From: Symbiodinium natans
Taxonomy: Eukaryota > Sar > Dinophyceae > Suessiales > Symbiodiniaceae
DNA length: 64,000 nucleotides
Direction: 5' to 3'
Assembly: GCA_905221605.1 (NCBI GenBank)
Contig: CAJNDS010002268.1
Coordinates: 629,232 to 693,231 of the forward strand
In this document: positions 1-11,045 of the stretch, piece by piece
Position numbering within the stretch: position 1 is the first letter of the stretch
Layout of the letters: every line of letters starts with the position of its first letter
Notes under the pieces: generated by a model
Database searches by the model: none
Seen by the model: the letters and a program-made list of their open reading frames with translations, nothing else
Told to the model about the DNA's origin: nothing
Made by a program: the position numbers and the translations under genes

Positions 1-59
1 TTCTTGAAGAGTAGTTTGTTTCGAGTCATTGAGTGTTGACTTTTTGGGAGTAGACATGT

Positions 60-400
60 TCAGGTTTCGGGCTTGCACTTTATTGCGTTGTGGGGGTTTG
101 CTCTCAAGACCCTACACTCGAAACTCTAAAAACCCGACATCACGGTCTACAGCCAGTTTGAGAGAGTTCGGCTTGAGAGGCAACAGGGTTTTAGCCTTGC
201 ACTGCTGTGGGGGTGTTTTGGGCTTGCACTGTCTGGGTTTGGGGTTTGGGGGAGGTCGGCTTAAGGGGGAACAGGGCTTTGGGCTTGCACTGCTGTAGGA
301 TTTTGGGGAAGATGTTTTGAGGTTTTGGGAAAGACTTTTGGGAGAGATGTTTTGAGGTTTGGGCTTGCGCTGTCTGGGTTTCGGGTTTGGGGCTGCAGGA
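60..400. repeat. Degenerate GGGCTTGCACTG motif repeat
   Basis: A G/T-rich stretch in which the motif GGGCTTGCACT(G) or a close variant recurs near 69, 192, 220, 281 and 361, usually followed by CTGTGGGG or TCTGGGTTT. Spacing is irregular. No open frame here looks coding. Confidence 0.4.
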
Positions 401-847
401 GATTCATGACATGACCGTGATTATCCCCCCCCCCCCTCCCTCCCCCTCCCCTACCTAAACCCCAAAGGCAAAAATCGGGCATTTCAAGGCCGATCCACAA
501 AGTACAAGCCAACCAACCTGAGACGCGCAACACGAAAACCCTGCGTAAAAGCACAAACCGAAGAAGTAGAGGCCGGGAAAACACGAAGTCGAACCGGCAA
601 CAAACACGAAAAATGACCAAAACCATAACAGGCAAAGGGCTGCGTATTCATTTTTATCCTGATGGTTTTTTTCCTTATTCTTTCTGGGCCGGCCAAGGAT
701 TTACAGTAGCAGGGTTCTTCGGAATTTATTCTGCGGGTTTCTTCAGGGCATTCAGATGGTTCCATTCCTTATTCCAGCTGTTGGCGTTCTTATCCCCCAG
801 GTTTGGCAGTTTATTCTCGGCCGTTTGTGATTTTGAGGGTTTTCTCT
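401..847. other. No gene recognised
   Basis: Contains a C-run and polypyrimidine stretch at 426-450. Open frames occur on both strands but none has a recognisable domain or convincing amino-acid composition. Confidence 0.4.
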
Positions 848-1245
848 TATTCCCACCCCACCACCCCCCCCACCCCCGCCCATATTGCCATCCCCATCCT
901 CACCATCACACACTTTTTTCATCACCCGCAATCCCACCATTCGCATCACTACGCGCCATTTCCACCAGTCCAAGAACCCACAATTTTCACCATTTCCACC
1001 ATTCCCCCCTTTCCTGCCAGCACTTCACATTCTCTACCATTCCCGCCATTTCCACCATTCCCCCCCTTACCACCATGTACCTGCCATTTCCGCCATGCTC
1101 CCATAGTCCACCAGTACCAACCATTCTCTACCGCCCACCAGCCCATACCCACCGTCCGCCGAGCATTCCCACCACTATGCCCAACCCTCACCCACCACCT
1201 GACGTCGACCCACCTCACCATCCACCACTCTCCACCCCACCCTTA
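848..1245. repeat. CCA/CCATT-rich low-complexity tract
   Basis: About 400 bases of strongly strand-asymmetric sequence, with G nearly absent on the + strand, built from CCACCATT, CCGCCATTT and CACCC words. The long open frames across it (His/Pro-rich on +, Gly/Trp-rich on -) follow from this composition and are not taken as genes. Confidence 0.6.
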
Positions 1246-1391
1246 CCCAAAGGAGGTCCCTCCTCGGTGCGAGCTTGGGTGGTGGGATGCCAGGGGACGG
1301 TACGGGACAAGCAGAGACCCTGCACAGTGCGAGAACGAGACTTTGGCTGCGAGCTTTTGCACGGCGGGAAGCCGAGGTCGGTTGTATGAAA

Positions 1392-1638
1392 GAGCAACAC
1401 ACTCCTAAACTCACGTTGGACGTGCTGCTATGTAACAAAGAGGGACTCAATCGCAGTGCCAGCGGTGACAATCGTATGGCAAGCGTCTTCATCTCATCTC
1501 ATTATTGTCAATGAAAGAAGGAACCGAAAATTGGTCCTGTTCTTTTTGGACAAAAAAGCGACCGAGTCTGCGGCCGGACTTGCGAAGCGAGCTGGCAAAA
1601 TTCGGTTTGACGACTGAGCAACACACTCCCTAACTCAC
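1392..1638. repeat. Short direct repeat pair (1392-1414 and 1616-1638)
   Basis: GAGCAACACACTCC followed by TAA(A)CTCAC occurs twice about 224 bases apart with one base shifted. The flanks (TGCT further downstream in both copies) are partly alike, suggesting an old local duplication. Nothing coding is recognised around it. Confidence 0.5.
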
Positions 1639-2290
1639 TCTCAACATGCTCTCATTGCTGTTGGCTTGGACTTTGCTTTTGGGTTTCCGGCTCGACCTTG
1701 TTCCGTCTTGTGCCAGGTGGTTCCGCAGGCGGACCGCATCCTTGGGTCTCGCTTCGAGGTGCGGAACATGGGTGTGCTTTGCGGTTGTGCTGCGTTGTGT
1801 TCTTAAGGTTATTTGCATTTGCATTTGCAGAGTGTGGCTTCAGCTGAGGTCTTGCCAAGGAGCAGCCCAATCATTCTCCCGCTGAAGCGAGTTGGCCTAC
1901 AGCATGATCGCTTTACCAAGATCCAGTTGCGTCAGGGAGACTGCATCCTTCTGTGCGCCCTTCAGGGTACCGGTTGCTCATGGTTGGTCGCTGGAATGCT
2001 AGAGAATTTTCTCGCATTGGAAGCTCTGTGCCCTCGTTTGCCAGGGCTTGGTTGTCGACAGGTACATCAGCCAAGGAGGCAAGATGACCTGAAGACCCTG
2101 AGGGCAGCAGTGACACCAAGAAAGACTTGGTGCAGAGCTTTGTTTCAATTCGTGCATGTGAACATCAAAGTCATGGATATGGACCGTGATCCCCGCTATG
2201 TCAGCAAAAGAGCAGGACTCTTTTCCTCCGCCAAATGATTCCATTTTGATCTCCTGGAAGCTTTCAAGTGGTCCAAACTGGAATGAGGAT
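1639..2290. other. No gene recognised
   Basis: Several open frames of 60-140 codons occur on both strands, but none shows a domain, signal peptide or convincing splice context. Confidence 0.35.
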
Positions 2291-2291
2291 T

Positions 2292-2712
2292 AAAAGGGTT
2301 AGGGTTGAATGGGGCTTTAGGGTTTAGGGATTTTAGGGTTTAGGGTTTTTAGGGTTTAGGGATTATAGGGTTTAGGGATTGTAGGGATTAGGGATTTTAA
2401 TTTTCGGGTTTAGGGATTTCAGGGGTTTATGGGGTTTAGGGCTTTCCGGGTTTATTGGGTTTCGGGATTTGTTGGGTTTATAGGGTTTAGGAGTTTTAGG
2501 GTTTTAGGTACGGATTTCGGGGTTTATAGGGTTTAGCGATTTTAGGGTTTAAAGGGTTCAGGGATTTTAGGGTTTCTAGGGTTTAGGGATTTTAGGGGTT
2601 TTTAGGTTTAGCCTAAGCCATCAAAGCCCTAAGCCCTCAAAACCCTAAGCCATCGAAACCCCAAGCCCTCAAAACCCCAAAACCCTAAGCCTCGAAACCC
2701 TAAGCCCGAAAA
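2292..2712. repeat. Interstitial telomere-like TTTAGGG tract with orientation switch
   Basis: From 2292 to about 2610 the + strand is a degenerate array of TTTAGGG, GGGATTTTAGGG and GGGTTTATAGGG words. From 2611 to 2712 it changes to the complement (CCCTAAGCC, CCCTCAAAACC). TTTAGGG is the plant- and dinoflagellate-type telomere repeat. The units are diverged and the tract lies inside the window, so it is interstitial and not a chromosome end. Confidence 0.75.
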
Positions 2713-3004
2713 TCCCTTTTAGCTCACCCACAAATTGTTCATAAAGTCGACGAAAAGTATGATTTTCCCCAACAGCTTGAGCTTGCGTTGCGGCTGCCTA
2801 GGCCACCCAGCACGGCACCCTCGCTGGCGTGCAGGTGTACTGGGTGCGGGCCACACATCCAAACCTTCTCGGGCTGGAAATGGTTGACGATCCCTCGCAG
2901 GGCCGGTTCGGCCTGGAGTGAGGGGGGGGGGGGTGTGCCCTCCCCCCCACCTTTCTTTCTCAGCGCGGCAAGCTCGAGTTGAAGAATGCGGGAGGTCCAA
3001 AAAC

Positions 3005-3109
3005 CATTGTCTGCATGTCGATCAGCGGAAACAAAGTATACTAAAGCTTGTCAACCAGCATTGTTTGCATTTTCTATCAGTGGAAACAAAGTATACTAAA
3101 GCTTGTCAA
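3005..3109. repeat. 55 bp tandem duplication
   Basis: The 34 bases at 3021-3054 and 3076-3109 differ at one position and share the core GGAAACAAAGTATACTAAAG. The preceding CATTGT(C/T)TGCAT is also shared, giving a unit of about 55 bp present twice. Confidence 0.8.
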
Positions 3110-4978
3110 ACAGGCGCGTAAGTTCCGGGAAAGCATGGCCCAAGGAATGGCTCAAGAGATAGAAGTGCGAGCTGTCTCAGTTTGTCATTGTGATGAGCCT
3201 CCACGAAAACCTTTGTCCATTTCAGCCCCATTGCACGTGCGCAAGCTTGCAAGCTCCGCGCAAGCACAGCACTATCCCCCAAATTTGGGATGAAGGAATG
3301 TCGGACAGCCCCCTCACACCCAGCGAGCAGCCTTGTGTTTAAGAATATCATGCCGTCGAGAGGACTTGTTGCAAAAACATGAATCGTTTGAAGCCTGTCC
3401 TGCGAGCGTTTCGTCTGCAAATCGGGGGCGCTGCGCCCCACGTCCGGCAAGCTGGCCCCCTCTCCGCCCCAACCCCCCCTGCGCCCTACCTTCTAAGCCG
3501 GGCAAGCTTGCTTTTATGTGGAAAGCCTTTGTTTTTTGATCCTTACCGGTTTCTTTTTGTTTTTTTGATCCATGCTGGCTCAAAATTGGGGGGGGGGGGG
3601 TGGGCAAGATGGTGAATACAGGGTTCATGGTGCAGACGGCCACTTGCATCCCAAAGCACCTCCCCAAGATGAACCTGAAATGGGATGGTTGTGGTAGACT
3701 ACTAATTGGCCATTCCGACACAGTAGCAGCTTCTGGGAGTCAGTGAATGCCCAGTGACAGATGTTTCAAGGCCGGTAAAGATGTTCACTGGACAGCACGA
3801 TCCGGTTGATCCCTTGCAGTGTGTTTTAGCTGCCTGACTTGCCTGACATTGCATTCTTTCTGAGTATAGGGGGAGAGAGAAACAGGCGAAACACAGCATA
3901 CGAAAATCTGTTTTGGTATATTCATTCTGCGCTTCCTCCCTGTTTAGGGCAGCTGGGCATCATCGTTCCACACTGTGCGCTGCATGTGCTCCGCATGGCG
4001 ACATCCAGCCTCAGCTCGTGCTGTATTGGAAGGCATCAGGGGGCATTGCAGGGCAATTGAAGAGCATTGCAGGGCTGTCAGACTGTTAGACTGTTAGGCG
4101 ATTCAGCCAGAGGACCTTCGATGTGGGATTTCAGGGGTTTCAGGGTTTAGAACGCTGGGGCGATGGCCTCGATCTTTGATGCCGCCGCCGGCGGCGACAT
4201 TGGCGCCATGAACGGTTTCCTGGACTCGGGCTCACGGGCTCACAGAGGCTGTTTATCGGAAGGGCTCCGAGGGCATGCCGTAGGTCGATACAACCTGCCT
4301 TCCATTCGGTGCGCCTTTGCAATCCCCGAACCCTGACAGCTCGGCCCTATCACGTTGGCATCTTTAAGTGAGGACGCAGATGACTTCGACATCGATGCGA
4401 AGGAGCTGCAGCTTCCGCCCTGGAAACGCGGTCAAAACATGTCAAAACCTGTGGGCCATTTCGTTGCTTCGTTTTGCGGCTCAAGGGGTGGGGAGCCCCA
4501 GGCTTCATGGAGCGTCATAGCGTCGAATCAAGTTCGCAGAGTTTTATAGTCGTGCGGTACATGTGCGAGACGCGCCACTTCTTTCAGAGCGCAACGGTTG
4601 GAGCTAAAGTCTCACAGAAACAAACCGCCTCCAACTTGCCTTGGCCCTCAGCACGCGCCACAGGCACGATGGAGCTTTGTCAATGTGGTTTGCATGCGCC
4701 TGCTCTACTTACACTACTTCATTCCATGATGGTCCATTCTTCAAGAAGTCTGCTTTTCCGGGTGCAGGTGGCGGCGATGGCCACTGTGGCAATGGTGGCA
4801 GAGACAGCCGGGGCAGCTTCGCAGGACCCTCTGCCCCGAAGGGCTCTCGAAGGGCCGGAGGACTGTCCCACGCGCTCAAAGTCCCCCAAGGTCCCCCCCA
4901 AGGCTACCCAAAACCACACAAGAGCCCAGCACATATGATCTGCGGGAAACGTGCTGCTGTACATCACGGTGCTCTGAG
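3110..4978. other. No gene recognised
   Basis: Open frames on both strands are short and lack recognisable domains. A G-run lies at 3589-3601 and a GCATTGCAGGGC word recurs near 4040-4075. A degenerate GGCTCAAGG at 4478 resembles the spliced-leader end only weakly. Confidence 0.35.
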
Positions 4979-5265
4979 GACCCGGGCACATCGACGGATT
5001 CCAGTGCTGCGGCTACTGCAGCCTCTATGGCCATGGCCAGGGTCCTGAAGGGGAGTTTGCTCTCTGCATTTTGCTGGCTTTCGGGGTACTCAGAATGTTT
5101 CTCCGGCCATGAGCCTAGACCAAGGACATCGGGATGCAGTACTTCAAGAACAAAGAAGCAGAGTACCTCCCTCCCGAAGAAGAGCATCTTGCTCCTGCCA
5201 TGCTTTCCTTCATTCTCGCCTCGCTTGTTGCCTGCATGCTGCCAGTTATGACGGCCACCTGGTAG
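4979..5265 (+). CDS. Exons of an unrecognised membrane protein
   Basis: Two stretches read like real exons. The first, from about 4979 after an AG, encodes HIDGFQCCGYCSLYGHG and then a hydrophobic run (FALCILLAFGVLRMFL) before a stop at 5108. The second, after the AG near 5117, encodes DIGMQYFKNKEAEYLPPEEE and then a membrane-like segment (AMLSFILASLVACML) ending at a stop at 5263-5265, or at a GT donor just before it. The switch of frame implies an intron near 5100. The family is not recognised. These could be 5' exons of the ankyrin gene downstream, but no link is visible. Boundaries are inferred from frame and composition only. Confidence 0.4.
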
Positions 5266-6202
5266 ACAACCCTGCCGAGCCTGGCACGGTTTTTTAACGC
5301 TAAATATACAGTACAGAAACAGTTGTCAACCTGACATCGCCACCGGACATACGGACATACTGTTGAAAGCTCAGCTGACACTGACAATATCGGTGGGACC
5401 CCCTGTTCAGATCTGTGCGCTGGAAACCCAGTGTTACGGGCCCAGCGAGCTCAGCTCGGAGACTTTGCTGGTCAATTTGGGGGCAGTCCAGAGAGATCCC
5501 AAATTTACCAAGCAAAGCATGTCTTGTGGGAGCACGAAAGTTTCTCAAGAAAGGCAATCGAATGCAGCGCCAGTCCGAATTTACAGACAAGGCACGGCGG
5601 CAATAGCTATCTAAAAATGACATGCAAAAAACACATGACTTCGTGCTCCCCCGAACAGCCAAGTGTGATATGTGCGAAGATCCACACTTGCCATCTTGAG
5701 AGCCAACATGCGAGAGCTGAGTGTTGCGTATGGTGGTTGTTGCAGTCTTAGAGTCTTAGAGTGACTAACCGACAAAAGCTGGCAAACGCATAGACAGTTG
5801 TATTTGGAAACTGTCGTAGAAGGTCGCTGGAGGATGTTGTAGATTTGCCTTTCGCTTCGCAGCAGCCTTTAATTCGCTTTGCAAAGCCGCAGTGTCCAGG
5901 AGTGTCCGACACTAAAATCCCTAGCTGAGACTGTAGCAGAACGTGACAAGAGCTCGGGCGGCTTTCGTGTGCGGCTGCACAGTGCGCTGTTTAGGCACAA
6001 CTTTGGGCGCTGTGCCTTCCTACGCACCTTCTCAAATGACTTTTTTCCTCGAATTGACTTTTCTTGTGGCTGTTGTACCAGGCTTGTACTTGTACAGTCT
6101 CGGCTCTGGGTCTCCGCCTTTCGAAGCCCACGTGCAGCAGCAAAAGGATTGGGTTATGTGACATTATGTGTCCTCTGACGTGGGAAGACTTTGCTTTTGC
6201 CA
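5266..6202. other. No gene recognised
   Basis: Probably intron or intergenic sequence upstream of the ankyrin exons. Open frames at 5360-5750 and 5880-6180 lack domain signatures. Confidence 0.35.
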
Positions 6203-7280
6203 GGACTCCTTGGGGAACACGGCGCTGCACTGCGCCTCCAAGGCCGGAGAGGCTGCAGCTGGTAGCCTGCAGGGACACCCAGAGGCATCGCACCATCACT
6301 TGAGGCAGCTTTCTTCCAAGCAGGACTGAACGTGTACAAGATAGAAGATGTGGTCATTGAAACCTGAATTTGACCGCATCATTGACTTCATCTTGAGGCT
6401 GGTGGAATGCAGCGCTGACGTCAACATCCAGGATGCTCATGGCAACACACCGCTGATCCTCGCAGCTTTCTTAAGCTTCGGCACCGCATCGAAAAGATGC
6501 AGGGTTCGGCGTTTGCAGTGAGGCCGGCATCCATGACAAGCGCCTGGTGGCCTCCATGCTGCTCTGGGGAGGTGCGGAGCGCGACCTGCTCCTCGGGCGA
6601 TGTCGATGTCAGTACACGCTGCAGTCATCTGCAGTCACATGCAGTCACATGCAGGGCTTTGTTTTTTTCTTGTCCCCGTCCTGCGCCCGAGGCAGAACAA
6701 TCGCGGCAACACTGCGCTGCATGAAGCGGCCATCAGCGGTGCCAAAGACGTGGCCGGGGGAGATTGGTATTCAAGCATGCAGCATGGATGCTCATAGCGC
6801 ATGCTCTTTCATTCCTGATCTTTGCTGCAAACAGTTTTGGCATGTCAACGCAAGGCGTGGTTGATTGTTGAGAATGGGGGCGAACGGCCCTTCCCTCAGA
6901 GCCTGGACGTATTGCCTAATCAGCACTTATAATGTCTCATAACGCCCTGCGACACTTGGCAGACCTGAGCCTTTGAGCCGGCATTCGGGTATGTTCACTG
7001 TGAGTCTGTTGTCGAGGTCCGTGAGGATCAAGAACCAGGAGCTCACTTCTCTGGCCAGACATGTGTGCCGAGATGCACGAGCGCCCATAGCTTTTTGACA
7101 ACTTCGTAGAGGACGGGAAGACGCCGCTCGACATCGCCAAAGAGTCAGGATTGGTAGATTTGGGGGATCTCAATGCGTTCTCTGAGTGCTCTTGCTCTGT
7201 TGTCAGGCCATCCTAATGCTGACCTGCTGGAGCTCTTGGAAGGTTTGGGCCACAGTCGTGTTTCAGCTGGGGGTGCTTAG
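6203..7280 (+). CDS. Ankyrin-repeat protein, 3' part, multi-exon
   Basis: Ankyrin motifs appear one after another on the + strand, separated by frame changes that imply introns. DSLGNTALHCASKAGEA follows the acceptor at 6202. FILRLVECSADVNIQDAHG and NTPLILAAF lie at 6380-6470. KRLVASMLLWGGAERDLLLG is near 6540-6600. NNRGNTALHEAAISGAKDVA is at 6690-6755. AWLIVENGGERPFPQ is near 6857, and EDGKTPLDIAKESG near 7108. The final exon encodes NADLLELLEGLG and ends at the TAG at 7278-7280. The GNTALH and KTPLDIA cores and the following helices are diagnostic of ankyrin repeats, which act as protein-binding scaffolds. The 5' end is not identified and the partner domain is unknown. Each exon carries roughly one repeat or part of one. 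Confidence 0.75.
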
Positions 7281-8625
7281 GTGCCGCTCCAGGGCTGGTG
7301 GCTAGTGCATGTGGATTGTTGTTCTTGCCTTAGTAGGTCCTGCCCACCCTCAACAGTAGGAGTGGGCTGGTCTGTCTTACACATGTTCGTGTCGCTCTCG
7401 CCCCTCGTTCTCGCCCTCTTTCTCGCTTTCGTTCTCGCTCGCCAGGCGCTGACAAGGAGATGTCCGTGTTCCTTTCCAAAAAGGCCTGTGACGAAGGACA
7501 CGTTGCCTTTGTGCTCGATAGGGCAGATCTTGGGTGCGTGTTTGAGGCTGCTGCATGTTTGAGGCTGCTGGCCATAGTGATGGTTTCGACGGTGATTGGG
7601 TGATCGAAACCTGCTCTTCATGTGAGGCCGATGCAGGTCCAGCTCAGCCTGCTGAAGCTCCCAAGTCGAGAGAAAATCCGTGCCTTGGCCCGCTTTGCTC
7701 CCCTTTTGTTTGTGTGGTTTGAGTGTTAAGTGCTTGCAGGCCCGCTGAGAGCAATGACATGATGTCACCGGACTGAGCGCGCTTTCACAACACCTCAACT
7801 CAACGGACGACTCACCTCCCCATGCAATTTCGAAGAAAGGTGAACAATGCCATTCTTGACCGGGTTCCGTAGATGACAGCGGTATGTGTACAGTACGTAC
7901 CATGCGTGGGGGGATGGAAGTCGTTGCTTGGCCGAGCCAAAGACGGCACGTCCAAAGGGCTCCGCAGTACTAGCTGTTTCCATAGCTGTTAATGGAAGAC
8001 TTTTCGACCTGTAAGGGTCCCGCTCAAAGCGTTGGCTCTGACCGGGAGCAGACTTCGAAGACCTCAGCAGCTCAGTTGACAAGCGTATACAAGTGCTTCC
8101 CGGTAGAGGTTCGCTTTCTGAGCAATTTTCAGACATGCTCGACTGATCGATGCATCTTGGCACTTAAAAGGAGGCTGCAAGCAGACAGAACCTGTCGCAC
8201 AGAAACTTGGCCGCGCATGAGGCAAAACTTGACATTTCGCGGGGTTGCTCAAGATGCTTACAGCCTCTCTCCCACCGAAATAGAACTGTCTCTATCGTGG
8301 ATACCCTAGCAGGTGCACTTGCTGATGGTTGCTGACCGTGAGTTGAATGAGTTGAGGTGCATTTCAGAAGACATCAGATTCTCATCACTTTTCTCAGAGT
8401 GAAATTGGGTCTTGTAGAAGATACTGCCCCGGTAGCAGCGGGGCCTCTTGGGATGCCTACTTGCGACGCTTCTGAGAGTCCTCCGCCCGCGTGCTTTCTC
8501 TGAGCAACGTGATGCTGGCGAGTCTGGCGAGTCCATATGGAACCGCAGCCGGGGCACAGCACTCGGTGACTCGATGAACCCCATTATGAGTCCCCTTCCT
8601 GCTGGGTGCTTCTTATTTTGCCCGT
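7281..8625. other. No gene recognised
   Basis: A pyrimidine-rich stretch at 7385-7445 consists of CTCG/CTTT words. Open frames on both strands (for example - strand 7277-7903) have no recognisable domain. Confidence 0.35.
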
Positions 8626-9294
8626 GTGCTCAAAAGTCAAAGTCTGCTCTGGCACTTGAGGCTGACACGTCCATGGTTGCGCGAGCAGCGGCTTGGCCAG
8701 GACGACGACAGCTTGCTCCTTGCATCCTCCAAGCAAGCGTTCCGACGGTGGCACAGGGCAAAGGCCTCGAAGGCAGCAAAAACAGAGAAGGTCCACTGGG
8801 CTGGCATTCTCTGGGCCTACCACGCATGTCAGAGGCTCGAACCGAGTGGCGTGTGGATGTCAAAGGCATTGGCTAGTCCAGAAAACCCATGGGCCCTCGT
8901 GCTCTGTTATTTGGAGACCGGCGCTGACGGCACTGACGGCACTTTCGAGAGTTCGGAGCAAGAGGGGCTTTCAGAAGCAGCGGGGTTGGCCCTCGTTCAG
9001 ACGAGGTGGCAGGCCGCTTTGGAGTTCCTGGAGTTGAAGAGTTTCTTTCATCCGCTGGCAAAAGGCAGCTTTCAGGCCCTGCAGGGTTCGCTAGGGCGCT
9101 TCGTATCTTCAGCGGTTACGACAGTTGCTCCTTACTGTCTCTGTTATTTCTATTCCTCGGTGACATGTTGGCACACCTCTTATAAGGACGATCGTATATA
9201 TTATTTTAAGGGGCTGCGCCCATGGGCGGGCAGCGCAGGCAGAAGCGCGGGGCGAGCAGTTTCTAAGCATTTTGAGGCCCCTAAACTCCCTTAA
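8626..9294 (+). CDS. Unrecognised ORF, about 220 codons
   Basis: An uninterrupted + frame whose first two thirds (to about 9080) have a protein-like composition with mixed charged and aliphatic residues, for example SSKQAFRRWHRAKASK and GILWAYHACQRLEPSG. The last part runs into the 35-mer repeat at 9203 and looks non-coding, so the true end is probably a splice donor before 9200. No domain is recognised. It could be a single exon or a chance ORF, as the opposite strand is also open for shorter stretches. Confidence 0.3.
   Translation: MLKSQSLLWHLRLTRPWLREQRLGQDDDSLLLASSKQAFRRWHRAKASKAAKTEKVHWAGILWAYHACQRLEPSGVWMSKALASPENPWALVLCYLETGADGTDGTFESSEQEGLSEAAGLALVQTRWQAALEFLELKSFFHPLAKGSFQALQGSLGRFVSSAVTTVAPYCLCYFYSSVTCWHTSYKDDRIYYFKGLRPWAGSAGRSAGRAVSKHFEAPKLP
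9203..9237. repeat. Dispersed 35-mer, copy A
   Basis: A 35-base sequence beginning ATTTTAAGGGGCTGCGCC is identical to 56407-56441. Both copies follow AT-rich TATATA-like sequence directly. An exact 35-mer 47 kb away marks a dispersed element, perhaps the end of a mobile element. Confidence 0.8.
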
Positions 9295-9445
9295 AATCTC
9301 TAAGCGTTTGAGGCTCCTCAACCCCCTTAACGTTTCTAAGCATTTTCAGGCCCCTAAACTCCCTTCAAATCTCTAAGCGTTTGAGGCTCCTAGACTCCCT
9401 TAAAGTTTCTAAGCACTTTATAAGGCCCCTAAACTCCCTTTTTCC
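9264..9445. repeat. 36-37 bp tandem repeat in dimers
   Basis: Five units begin TAAGC(A/G)(T/C)TTT and end with CTCCCTTAAA-type sequence. They alternate between a form with GAGGCCCCTAAACTCCC and one with GAGGCTCCT(C/A)(A/G)ACCCCC, so the higher-order unit is about 73 bp. The array starts 27 bases after the 35-mer. Confidence 0.75.
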
Positions 9446-9485
9446 TAGCCCCAGGCTTAGACACGTCGCTTATGCCCGCCCTTTG

Positions 9486-9605
9486 GGGGGCATCATGCTC
9501 CTGATGCGCCCCCGGGGTCCCGCCACGGGAGCCGCTGATGCTCCTGATGCGCGCCTGGGGGTCCAGCCCGCTGATGCTCATGATGCGCGCCCTCTGGGGG
9601 CCTCC
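9486..9605. repeat. CTGATGC/GCATCA motif cluster
   Basis: CTGATGC(T/G) and CATGATGCGC words occur repeatedly between GGGGG-bearing linkers. The 17 bases at 9570-9586 (GCTGATGCTCATGATGC) are the exact reverse complement of 43753-43769. Confidence 0.55.
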
Positions 9606-9949
9606 GTGGCGACGCAAAAAACCACGAAAAAAAAACCGTTCACCGGCGGCACGCGGGGGTCGGCGGCACTGGCGTCCGGCCCAATTCTGCTTCGCAGAAG
9701 GCCGCAGGCTAGCAAGGCTATTCCCGGGACGACCCGGGTTAAAAGGTCCGCCAATACTCGGTCCTTGGGGACCTCGCGCTGCCCGATTTAATGGCTACCG
9801 CCAGTGCCGCCAACCCCAGATCCAAGAGAGTCCCGCTGATGGCACGCTAAAGGCTCTGAACCCAAAACCCTACAACGTCAATGCTGTGCTGGAACCGCTT
9901 AGGGGTGGGGGGAGGGGGGGTGGTGGGGTTGGGTGGGAGTGGTGGGAGG

Positions 9950-11045
9950 GGGGTGTGCCCACTTGCTCCACTCTCCCCGCCTCTCCGCCCACCCATGGCC
10001 CTCTGGCTCCAGGCCCTACCCCCATGGTCCCATGGCCCAGCCTCTAGCACAGGCCCGAAACTGAGTTTTAAGGGCTCTAGTGCACTTTCCCCGCCCTTTC
10101 CGCCCCTCCGACCGCTCTCCATGGCCCTTTGGCCCCATGGCTTCATGGCCCCCATGGTCCCTGTGATGCCCGTCGCCCACTCCCGGTCCAGGGCCCAGGG
10201 CGGGCCCCAGCCTTCTACCATAGGCTCCAGTGCAGGCTTCATGGCCAGCGCCCCAGGGCCTGGTCCCCAGCCTTCTACCACAGGCCCCTTTCCGCCCATC
10301 TGGCCCCATGGCTTCATGGCCCCAGCGCCTACCCCCATGGTCCCATGCCTTCTACCATAGAGCATGACACCATGAAGGGTAGGGCCTTGGGGCGCTGGGG
10401 CCATGAAGTTATGGGGGCAGAGGGTTATGGGAGAAGGCCGGGCAAGGGGAGTGAGCAGGGCCAGCCCCGCTCTGGTAGAAGGCTGGGCGCTGGGGATCTG
10501 AAGCCATAAGGCCAGAGGGCCAGGGCCATAGGACCATGGGGGTAGGCCCTGGGGCTGGGGCCATGAAGCCATGGGGCCAGAGGGCCATGGGGAGCGGTAG
10601 GAGTGGGCGGGGAGGGCGGGGGAGTGGAGCAAGCGGGCATGCACTGGAGCCCTTAAAACCATGGGGGTAGGGGTGTGGGGCGCTGGGGCCATGAAGCCAT
10701 GGGGCCAGAAGGGTCATGGGGAGCGGTCGGAGTGGGCGGAGAGGGCGGGGAGAGGGCGGGGGGAGTGGAGCGAGTGGGCATGCTCTGGAGCCCTTAAAAC
10801 TAGGGTTGATGGCAGGAAGCTGGGGCCATGGGACCATGGGGGTAGGGCCCTGGGGCGTTGGGGCCATGAAGCCATGGAGCCAGAGGGTCATGGAAGCGGT
10901 CAAAGTGGGGAGCAAGCGGGCATGCACTGAACCCCGGCTTCGGGCCGATGGTAGAAGGGCCATGGGACCATGGGGGTAGGGCCCCGGGGCGCTGGGGCCA
11001 TGAAGCCATGGGGGGCAGGGTCGAAGGGGTGGCGTCCGGCATTAG
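9950..11045. repeat. Large inverted tandem array (CCATGG/CATGAAGCC family)
   Basis: On the + strand, 9950-10370 carries units with CCCCATGGCTTCATGGCCCC, CCATGGTCCCATGG and CTCCCCGCC. From about 10374 to 11045 the reverse complement family appears (GGGGCCATGAAGCCATGGGG near 10557, 10685, 10858 and 10993). The two blocks are therefore head to head about an axis near 10370. Unit length varies between about 128 and 173 bp. Open frames in it are compositional. Confidence 0.75.

Noticed and set aside
4471-4485. GTTTTGCGGCTCAAG as a second spliced-leader relic
   Set aside because: One extra base inside the core and no match in the GCCA part; too weak compared with 56541-56557.
9847-10692. 281-codon - strand Pro/His/Met-rich ORF
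   Set aside because: Explained by the inverted CCATGG-rich tandem array.
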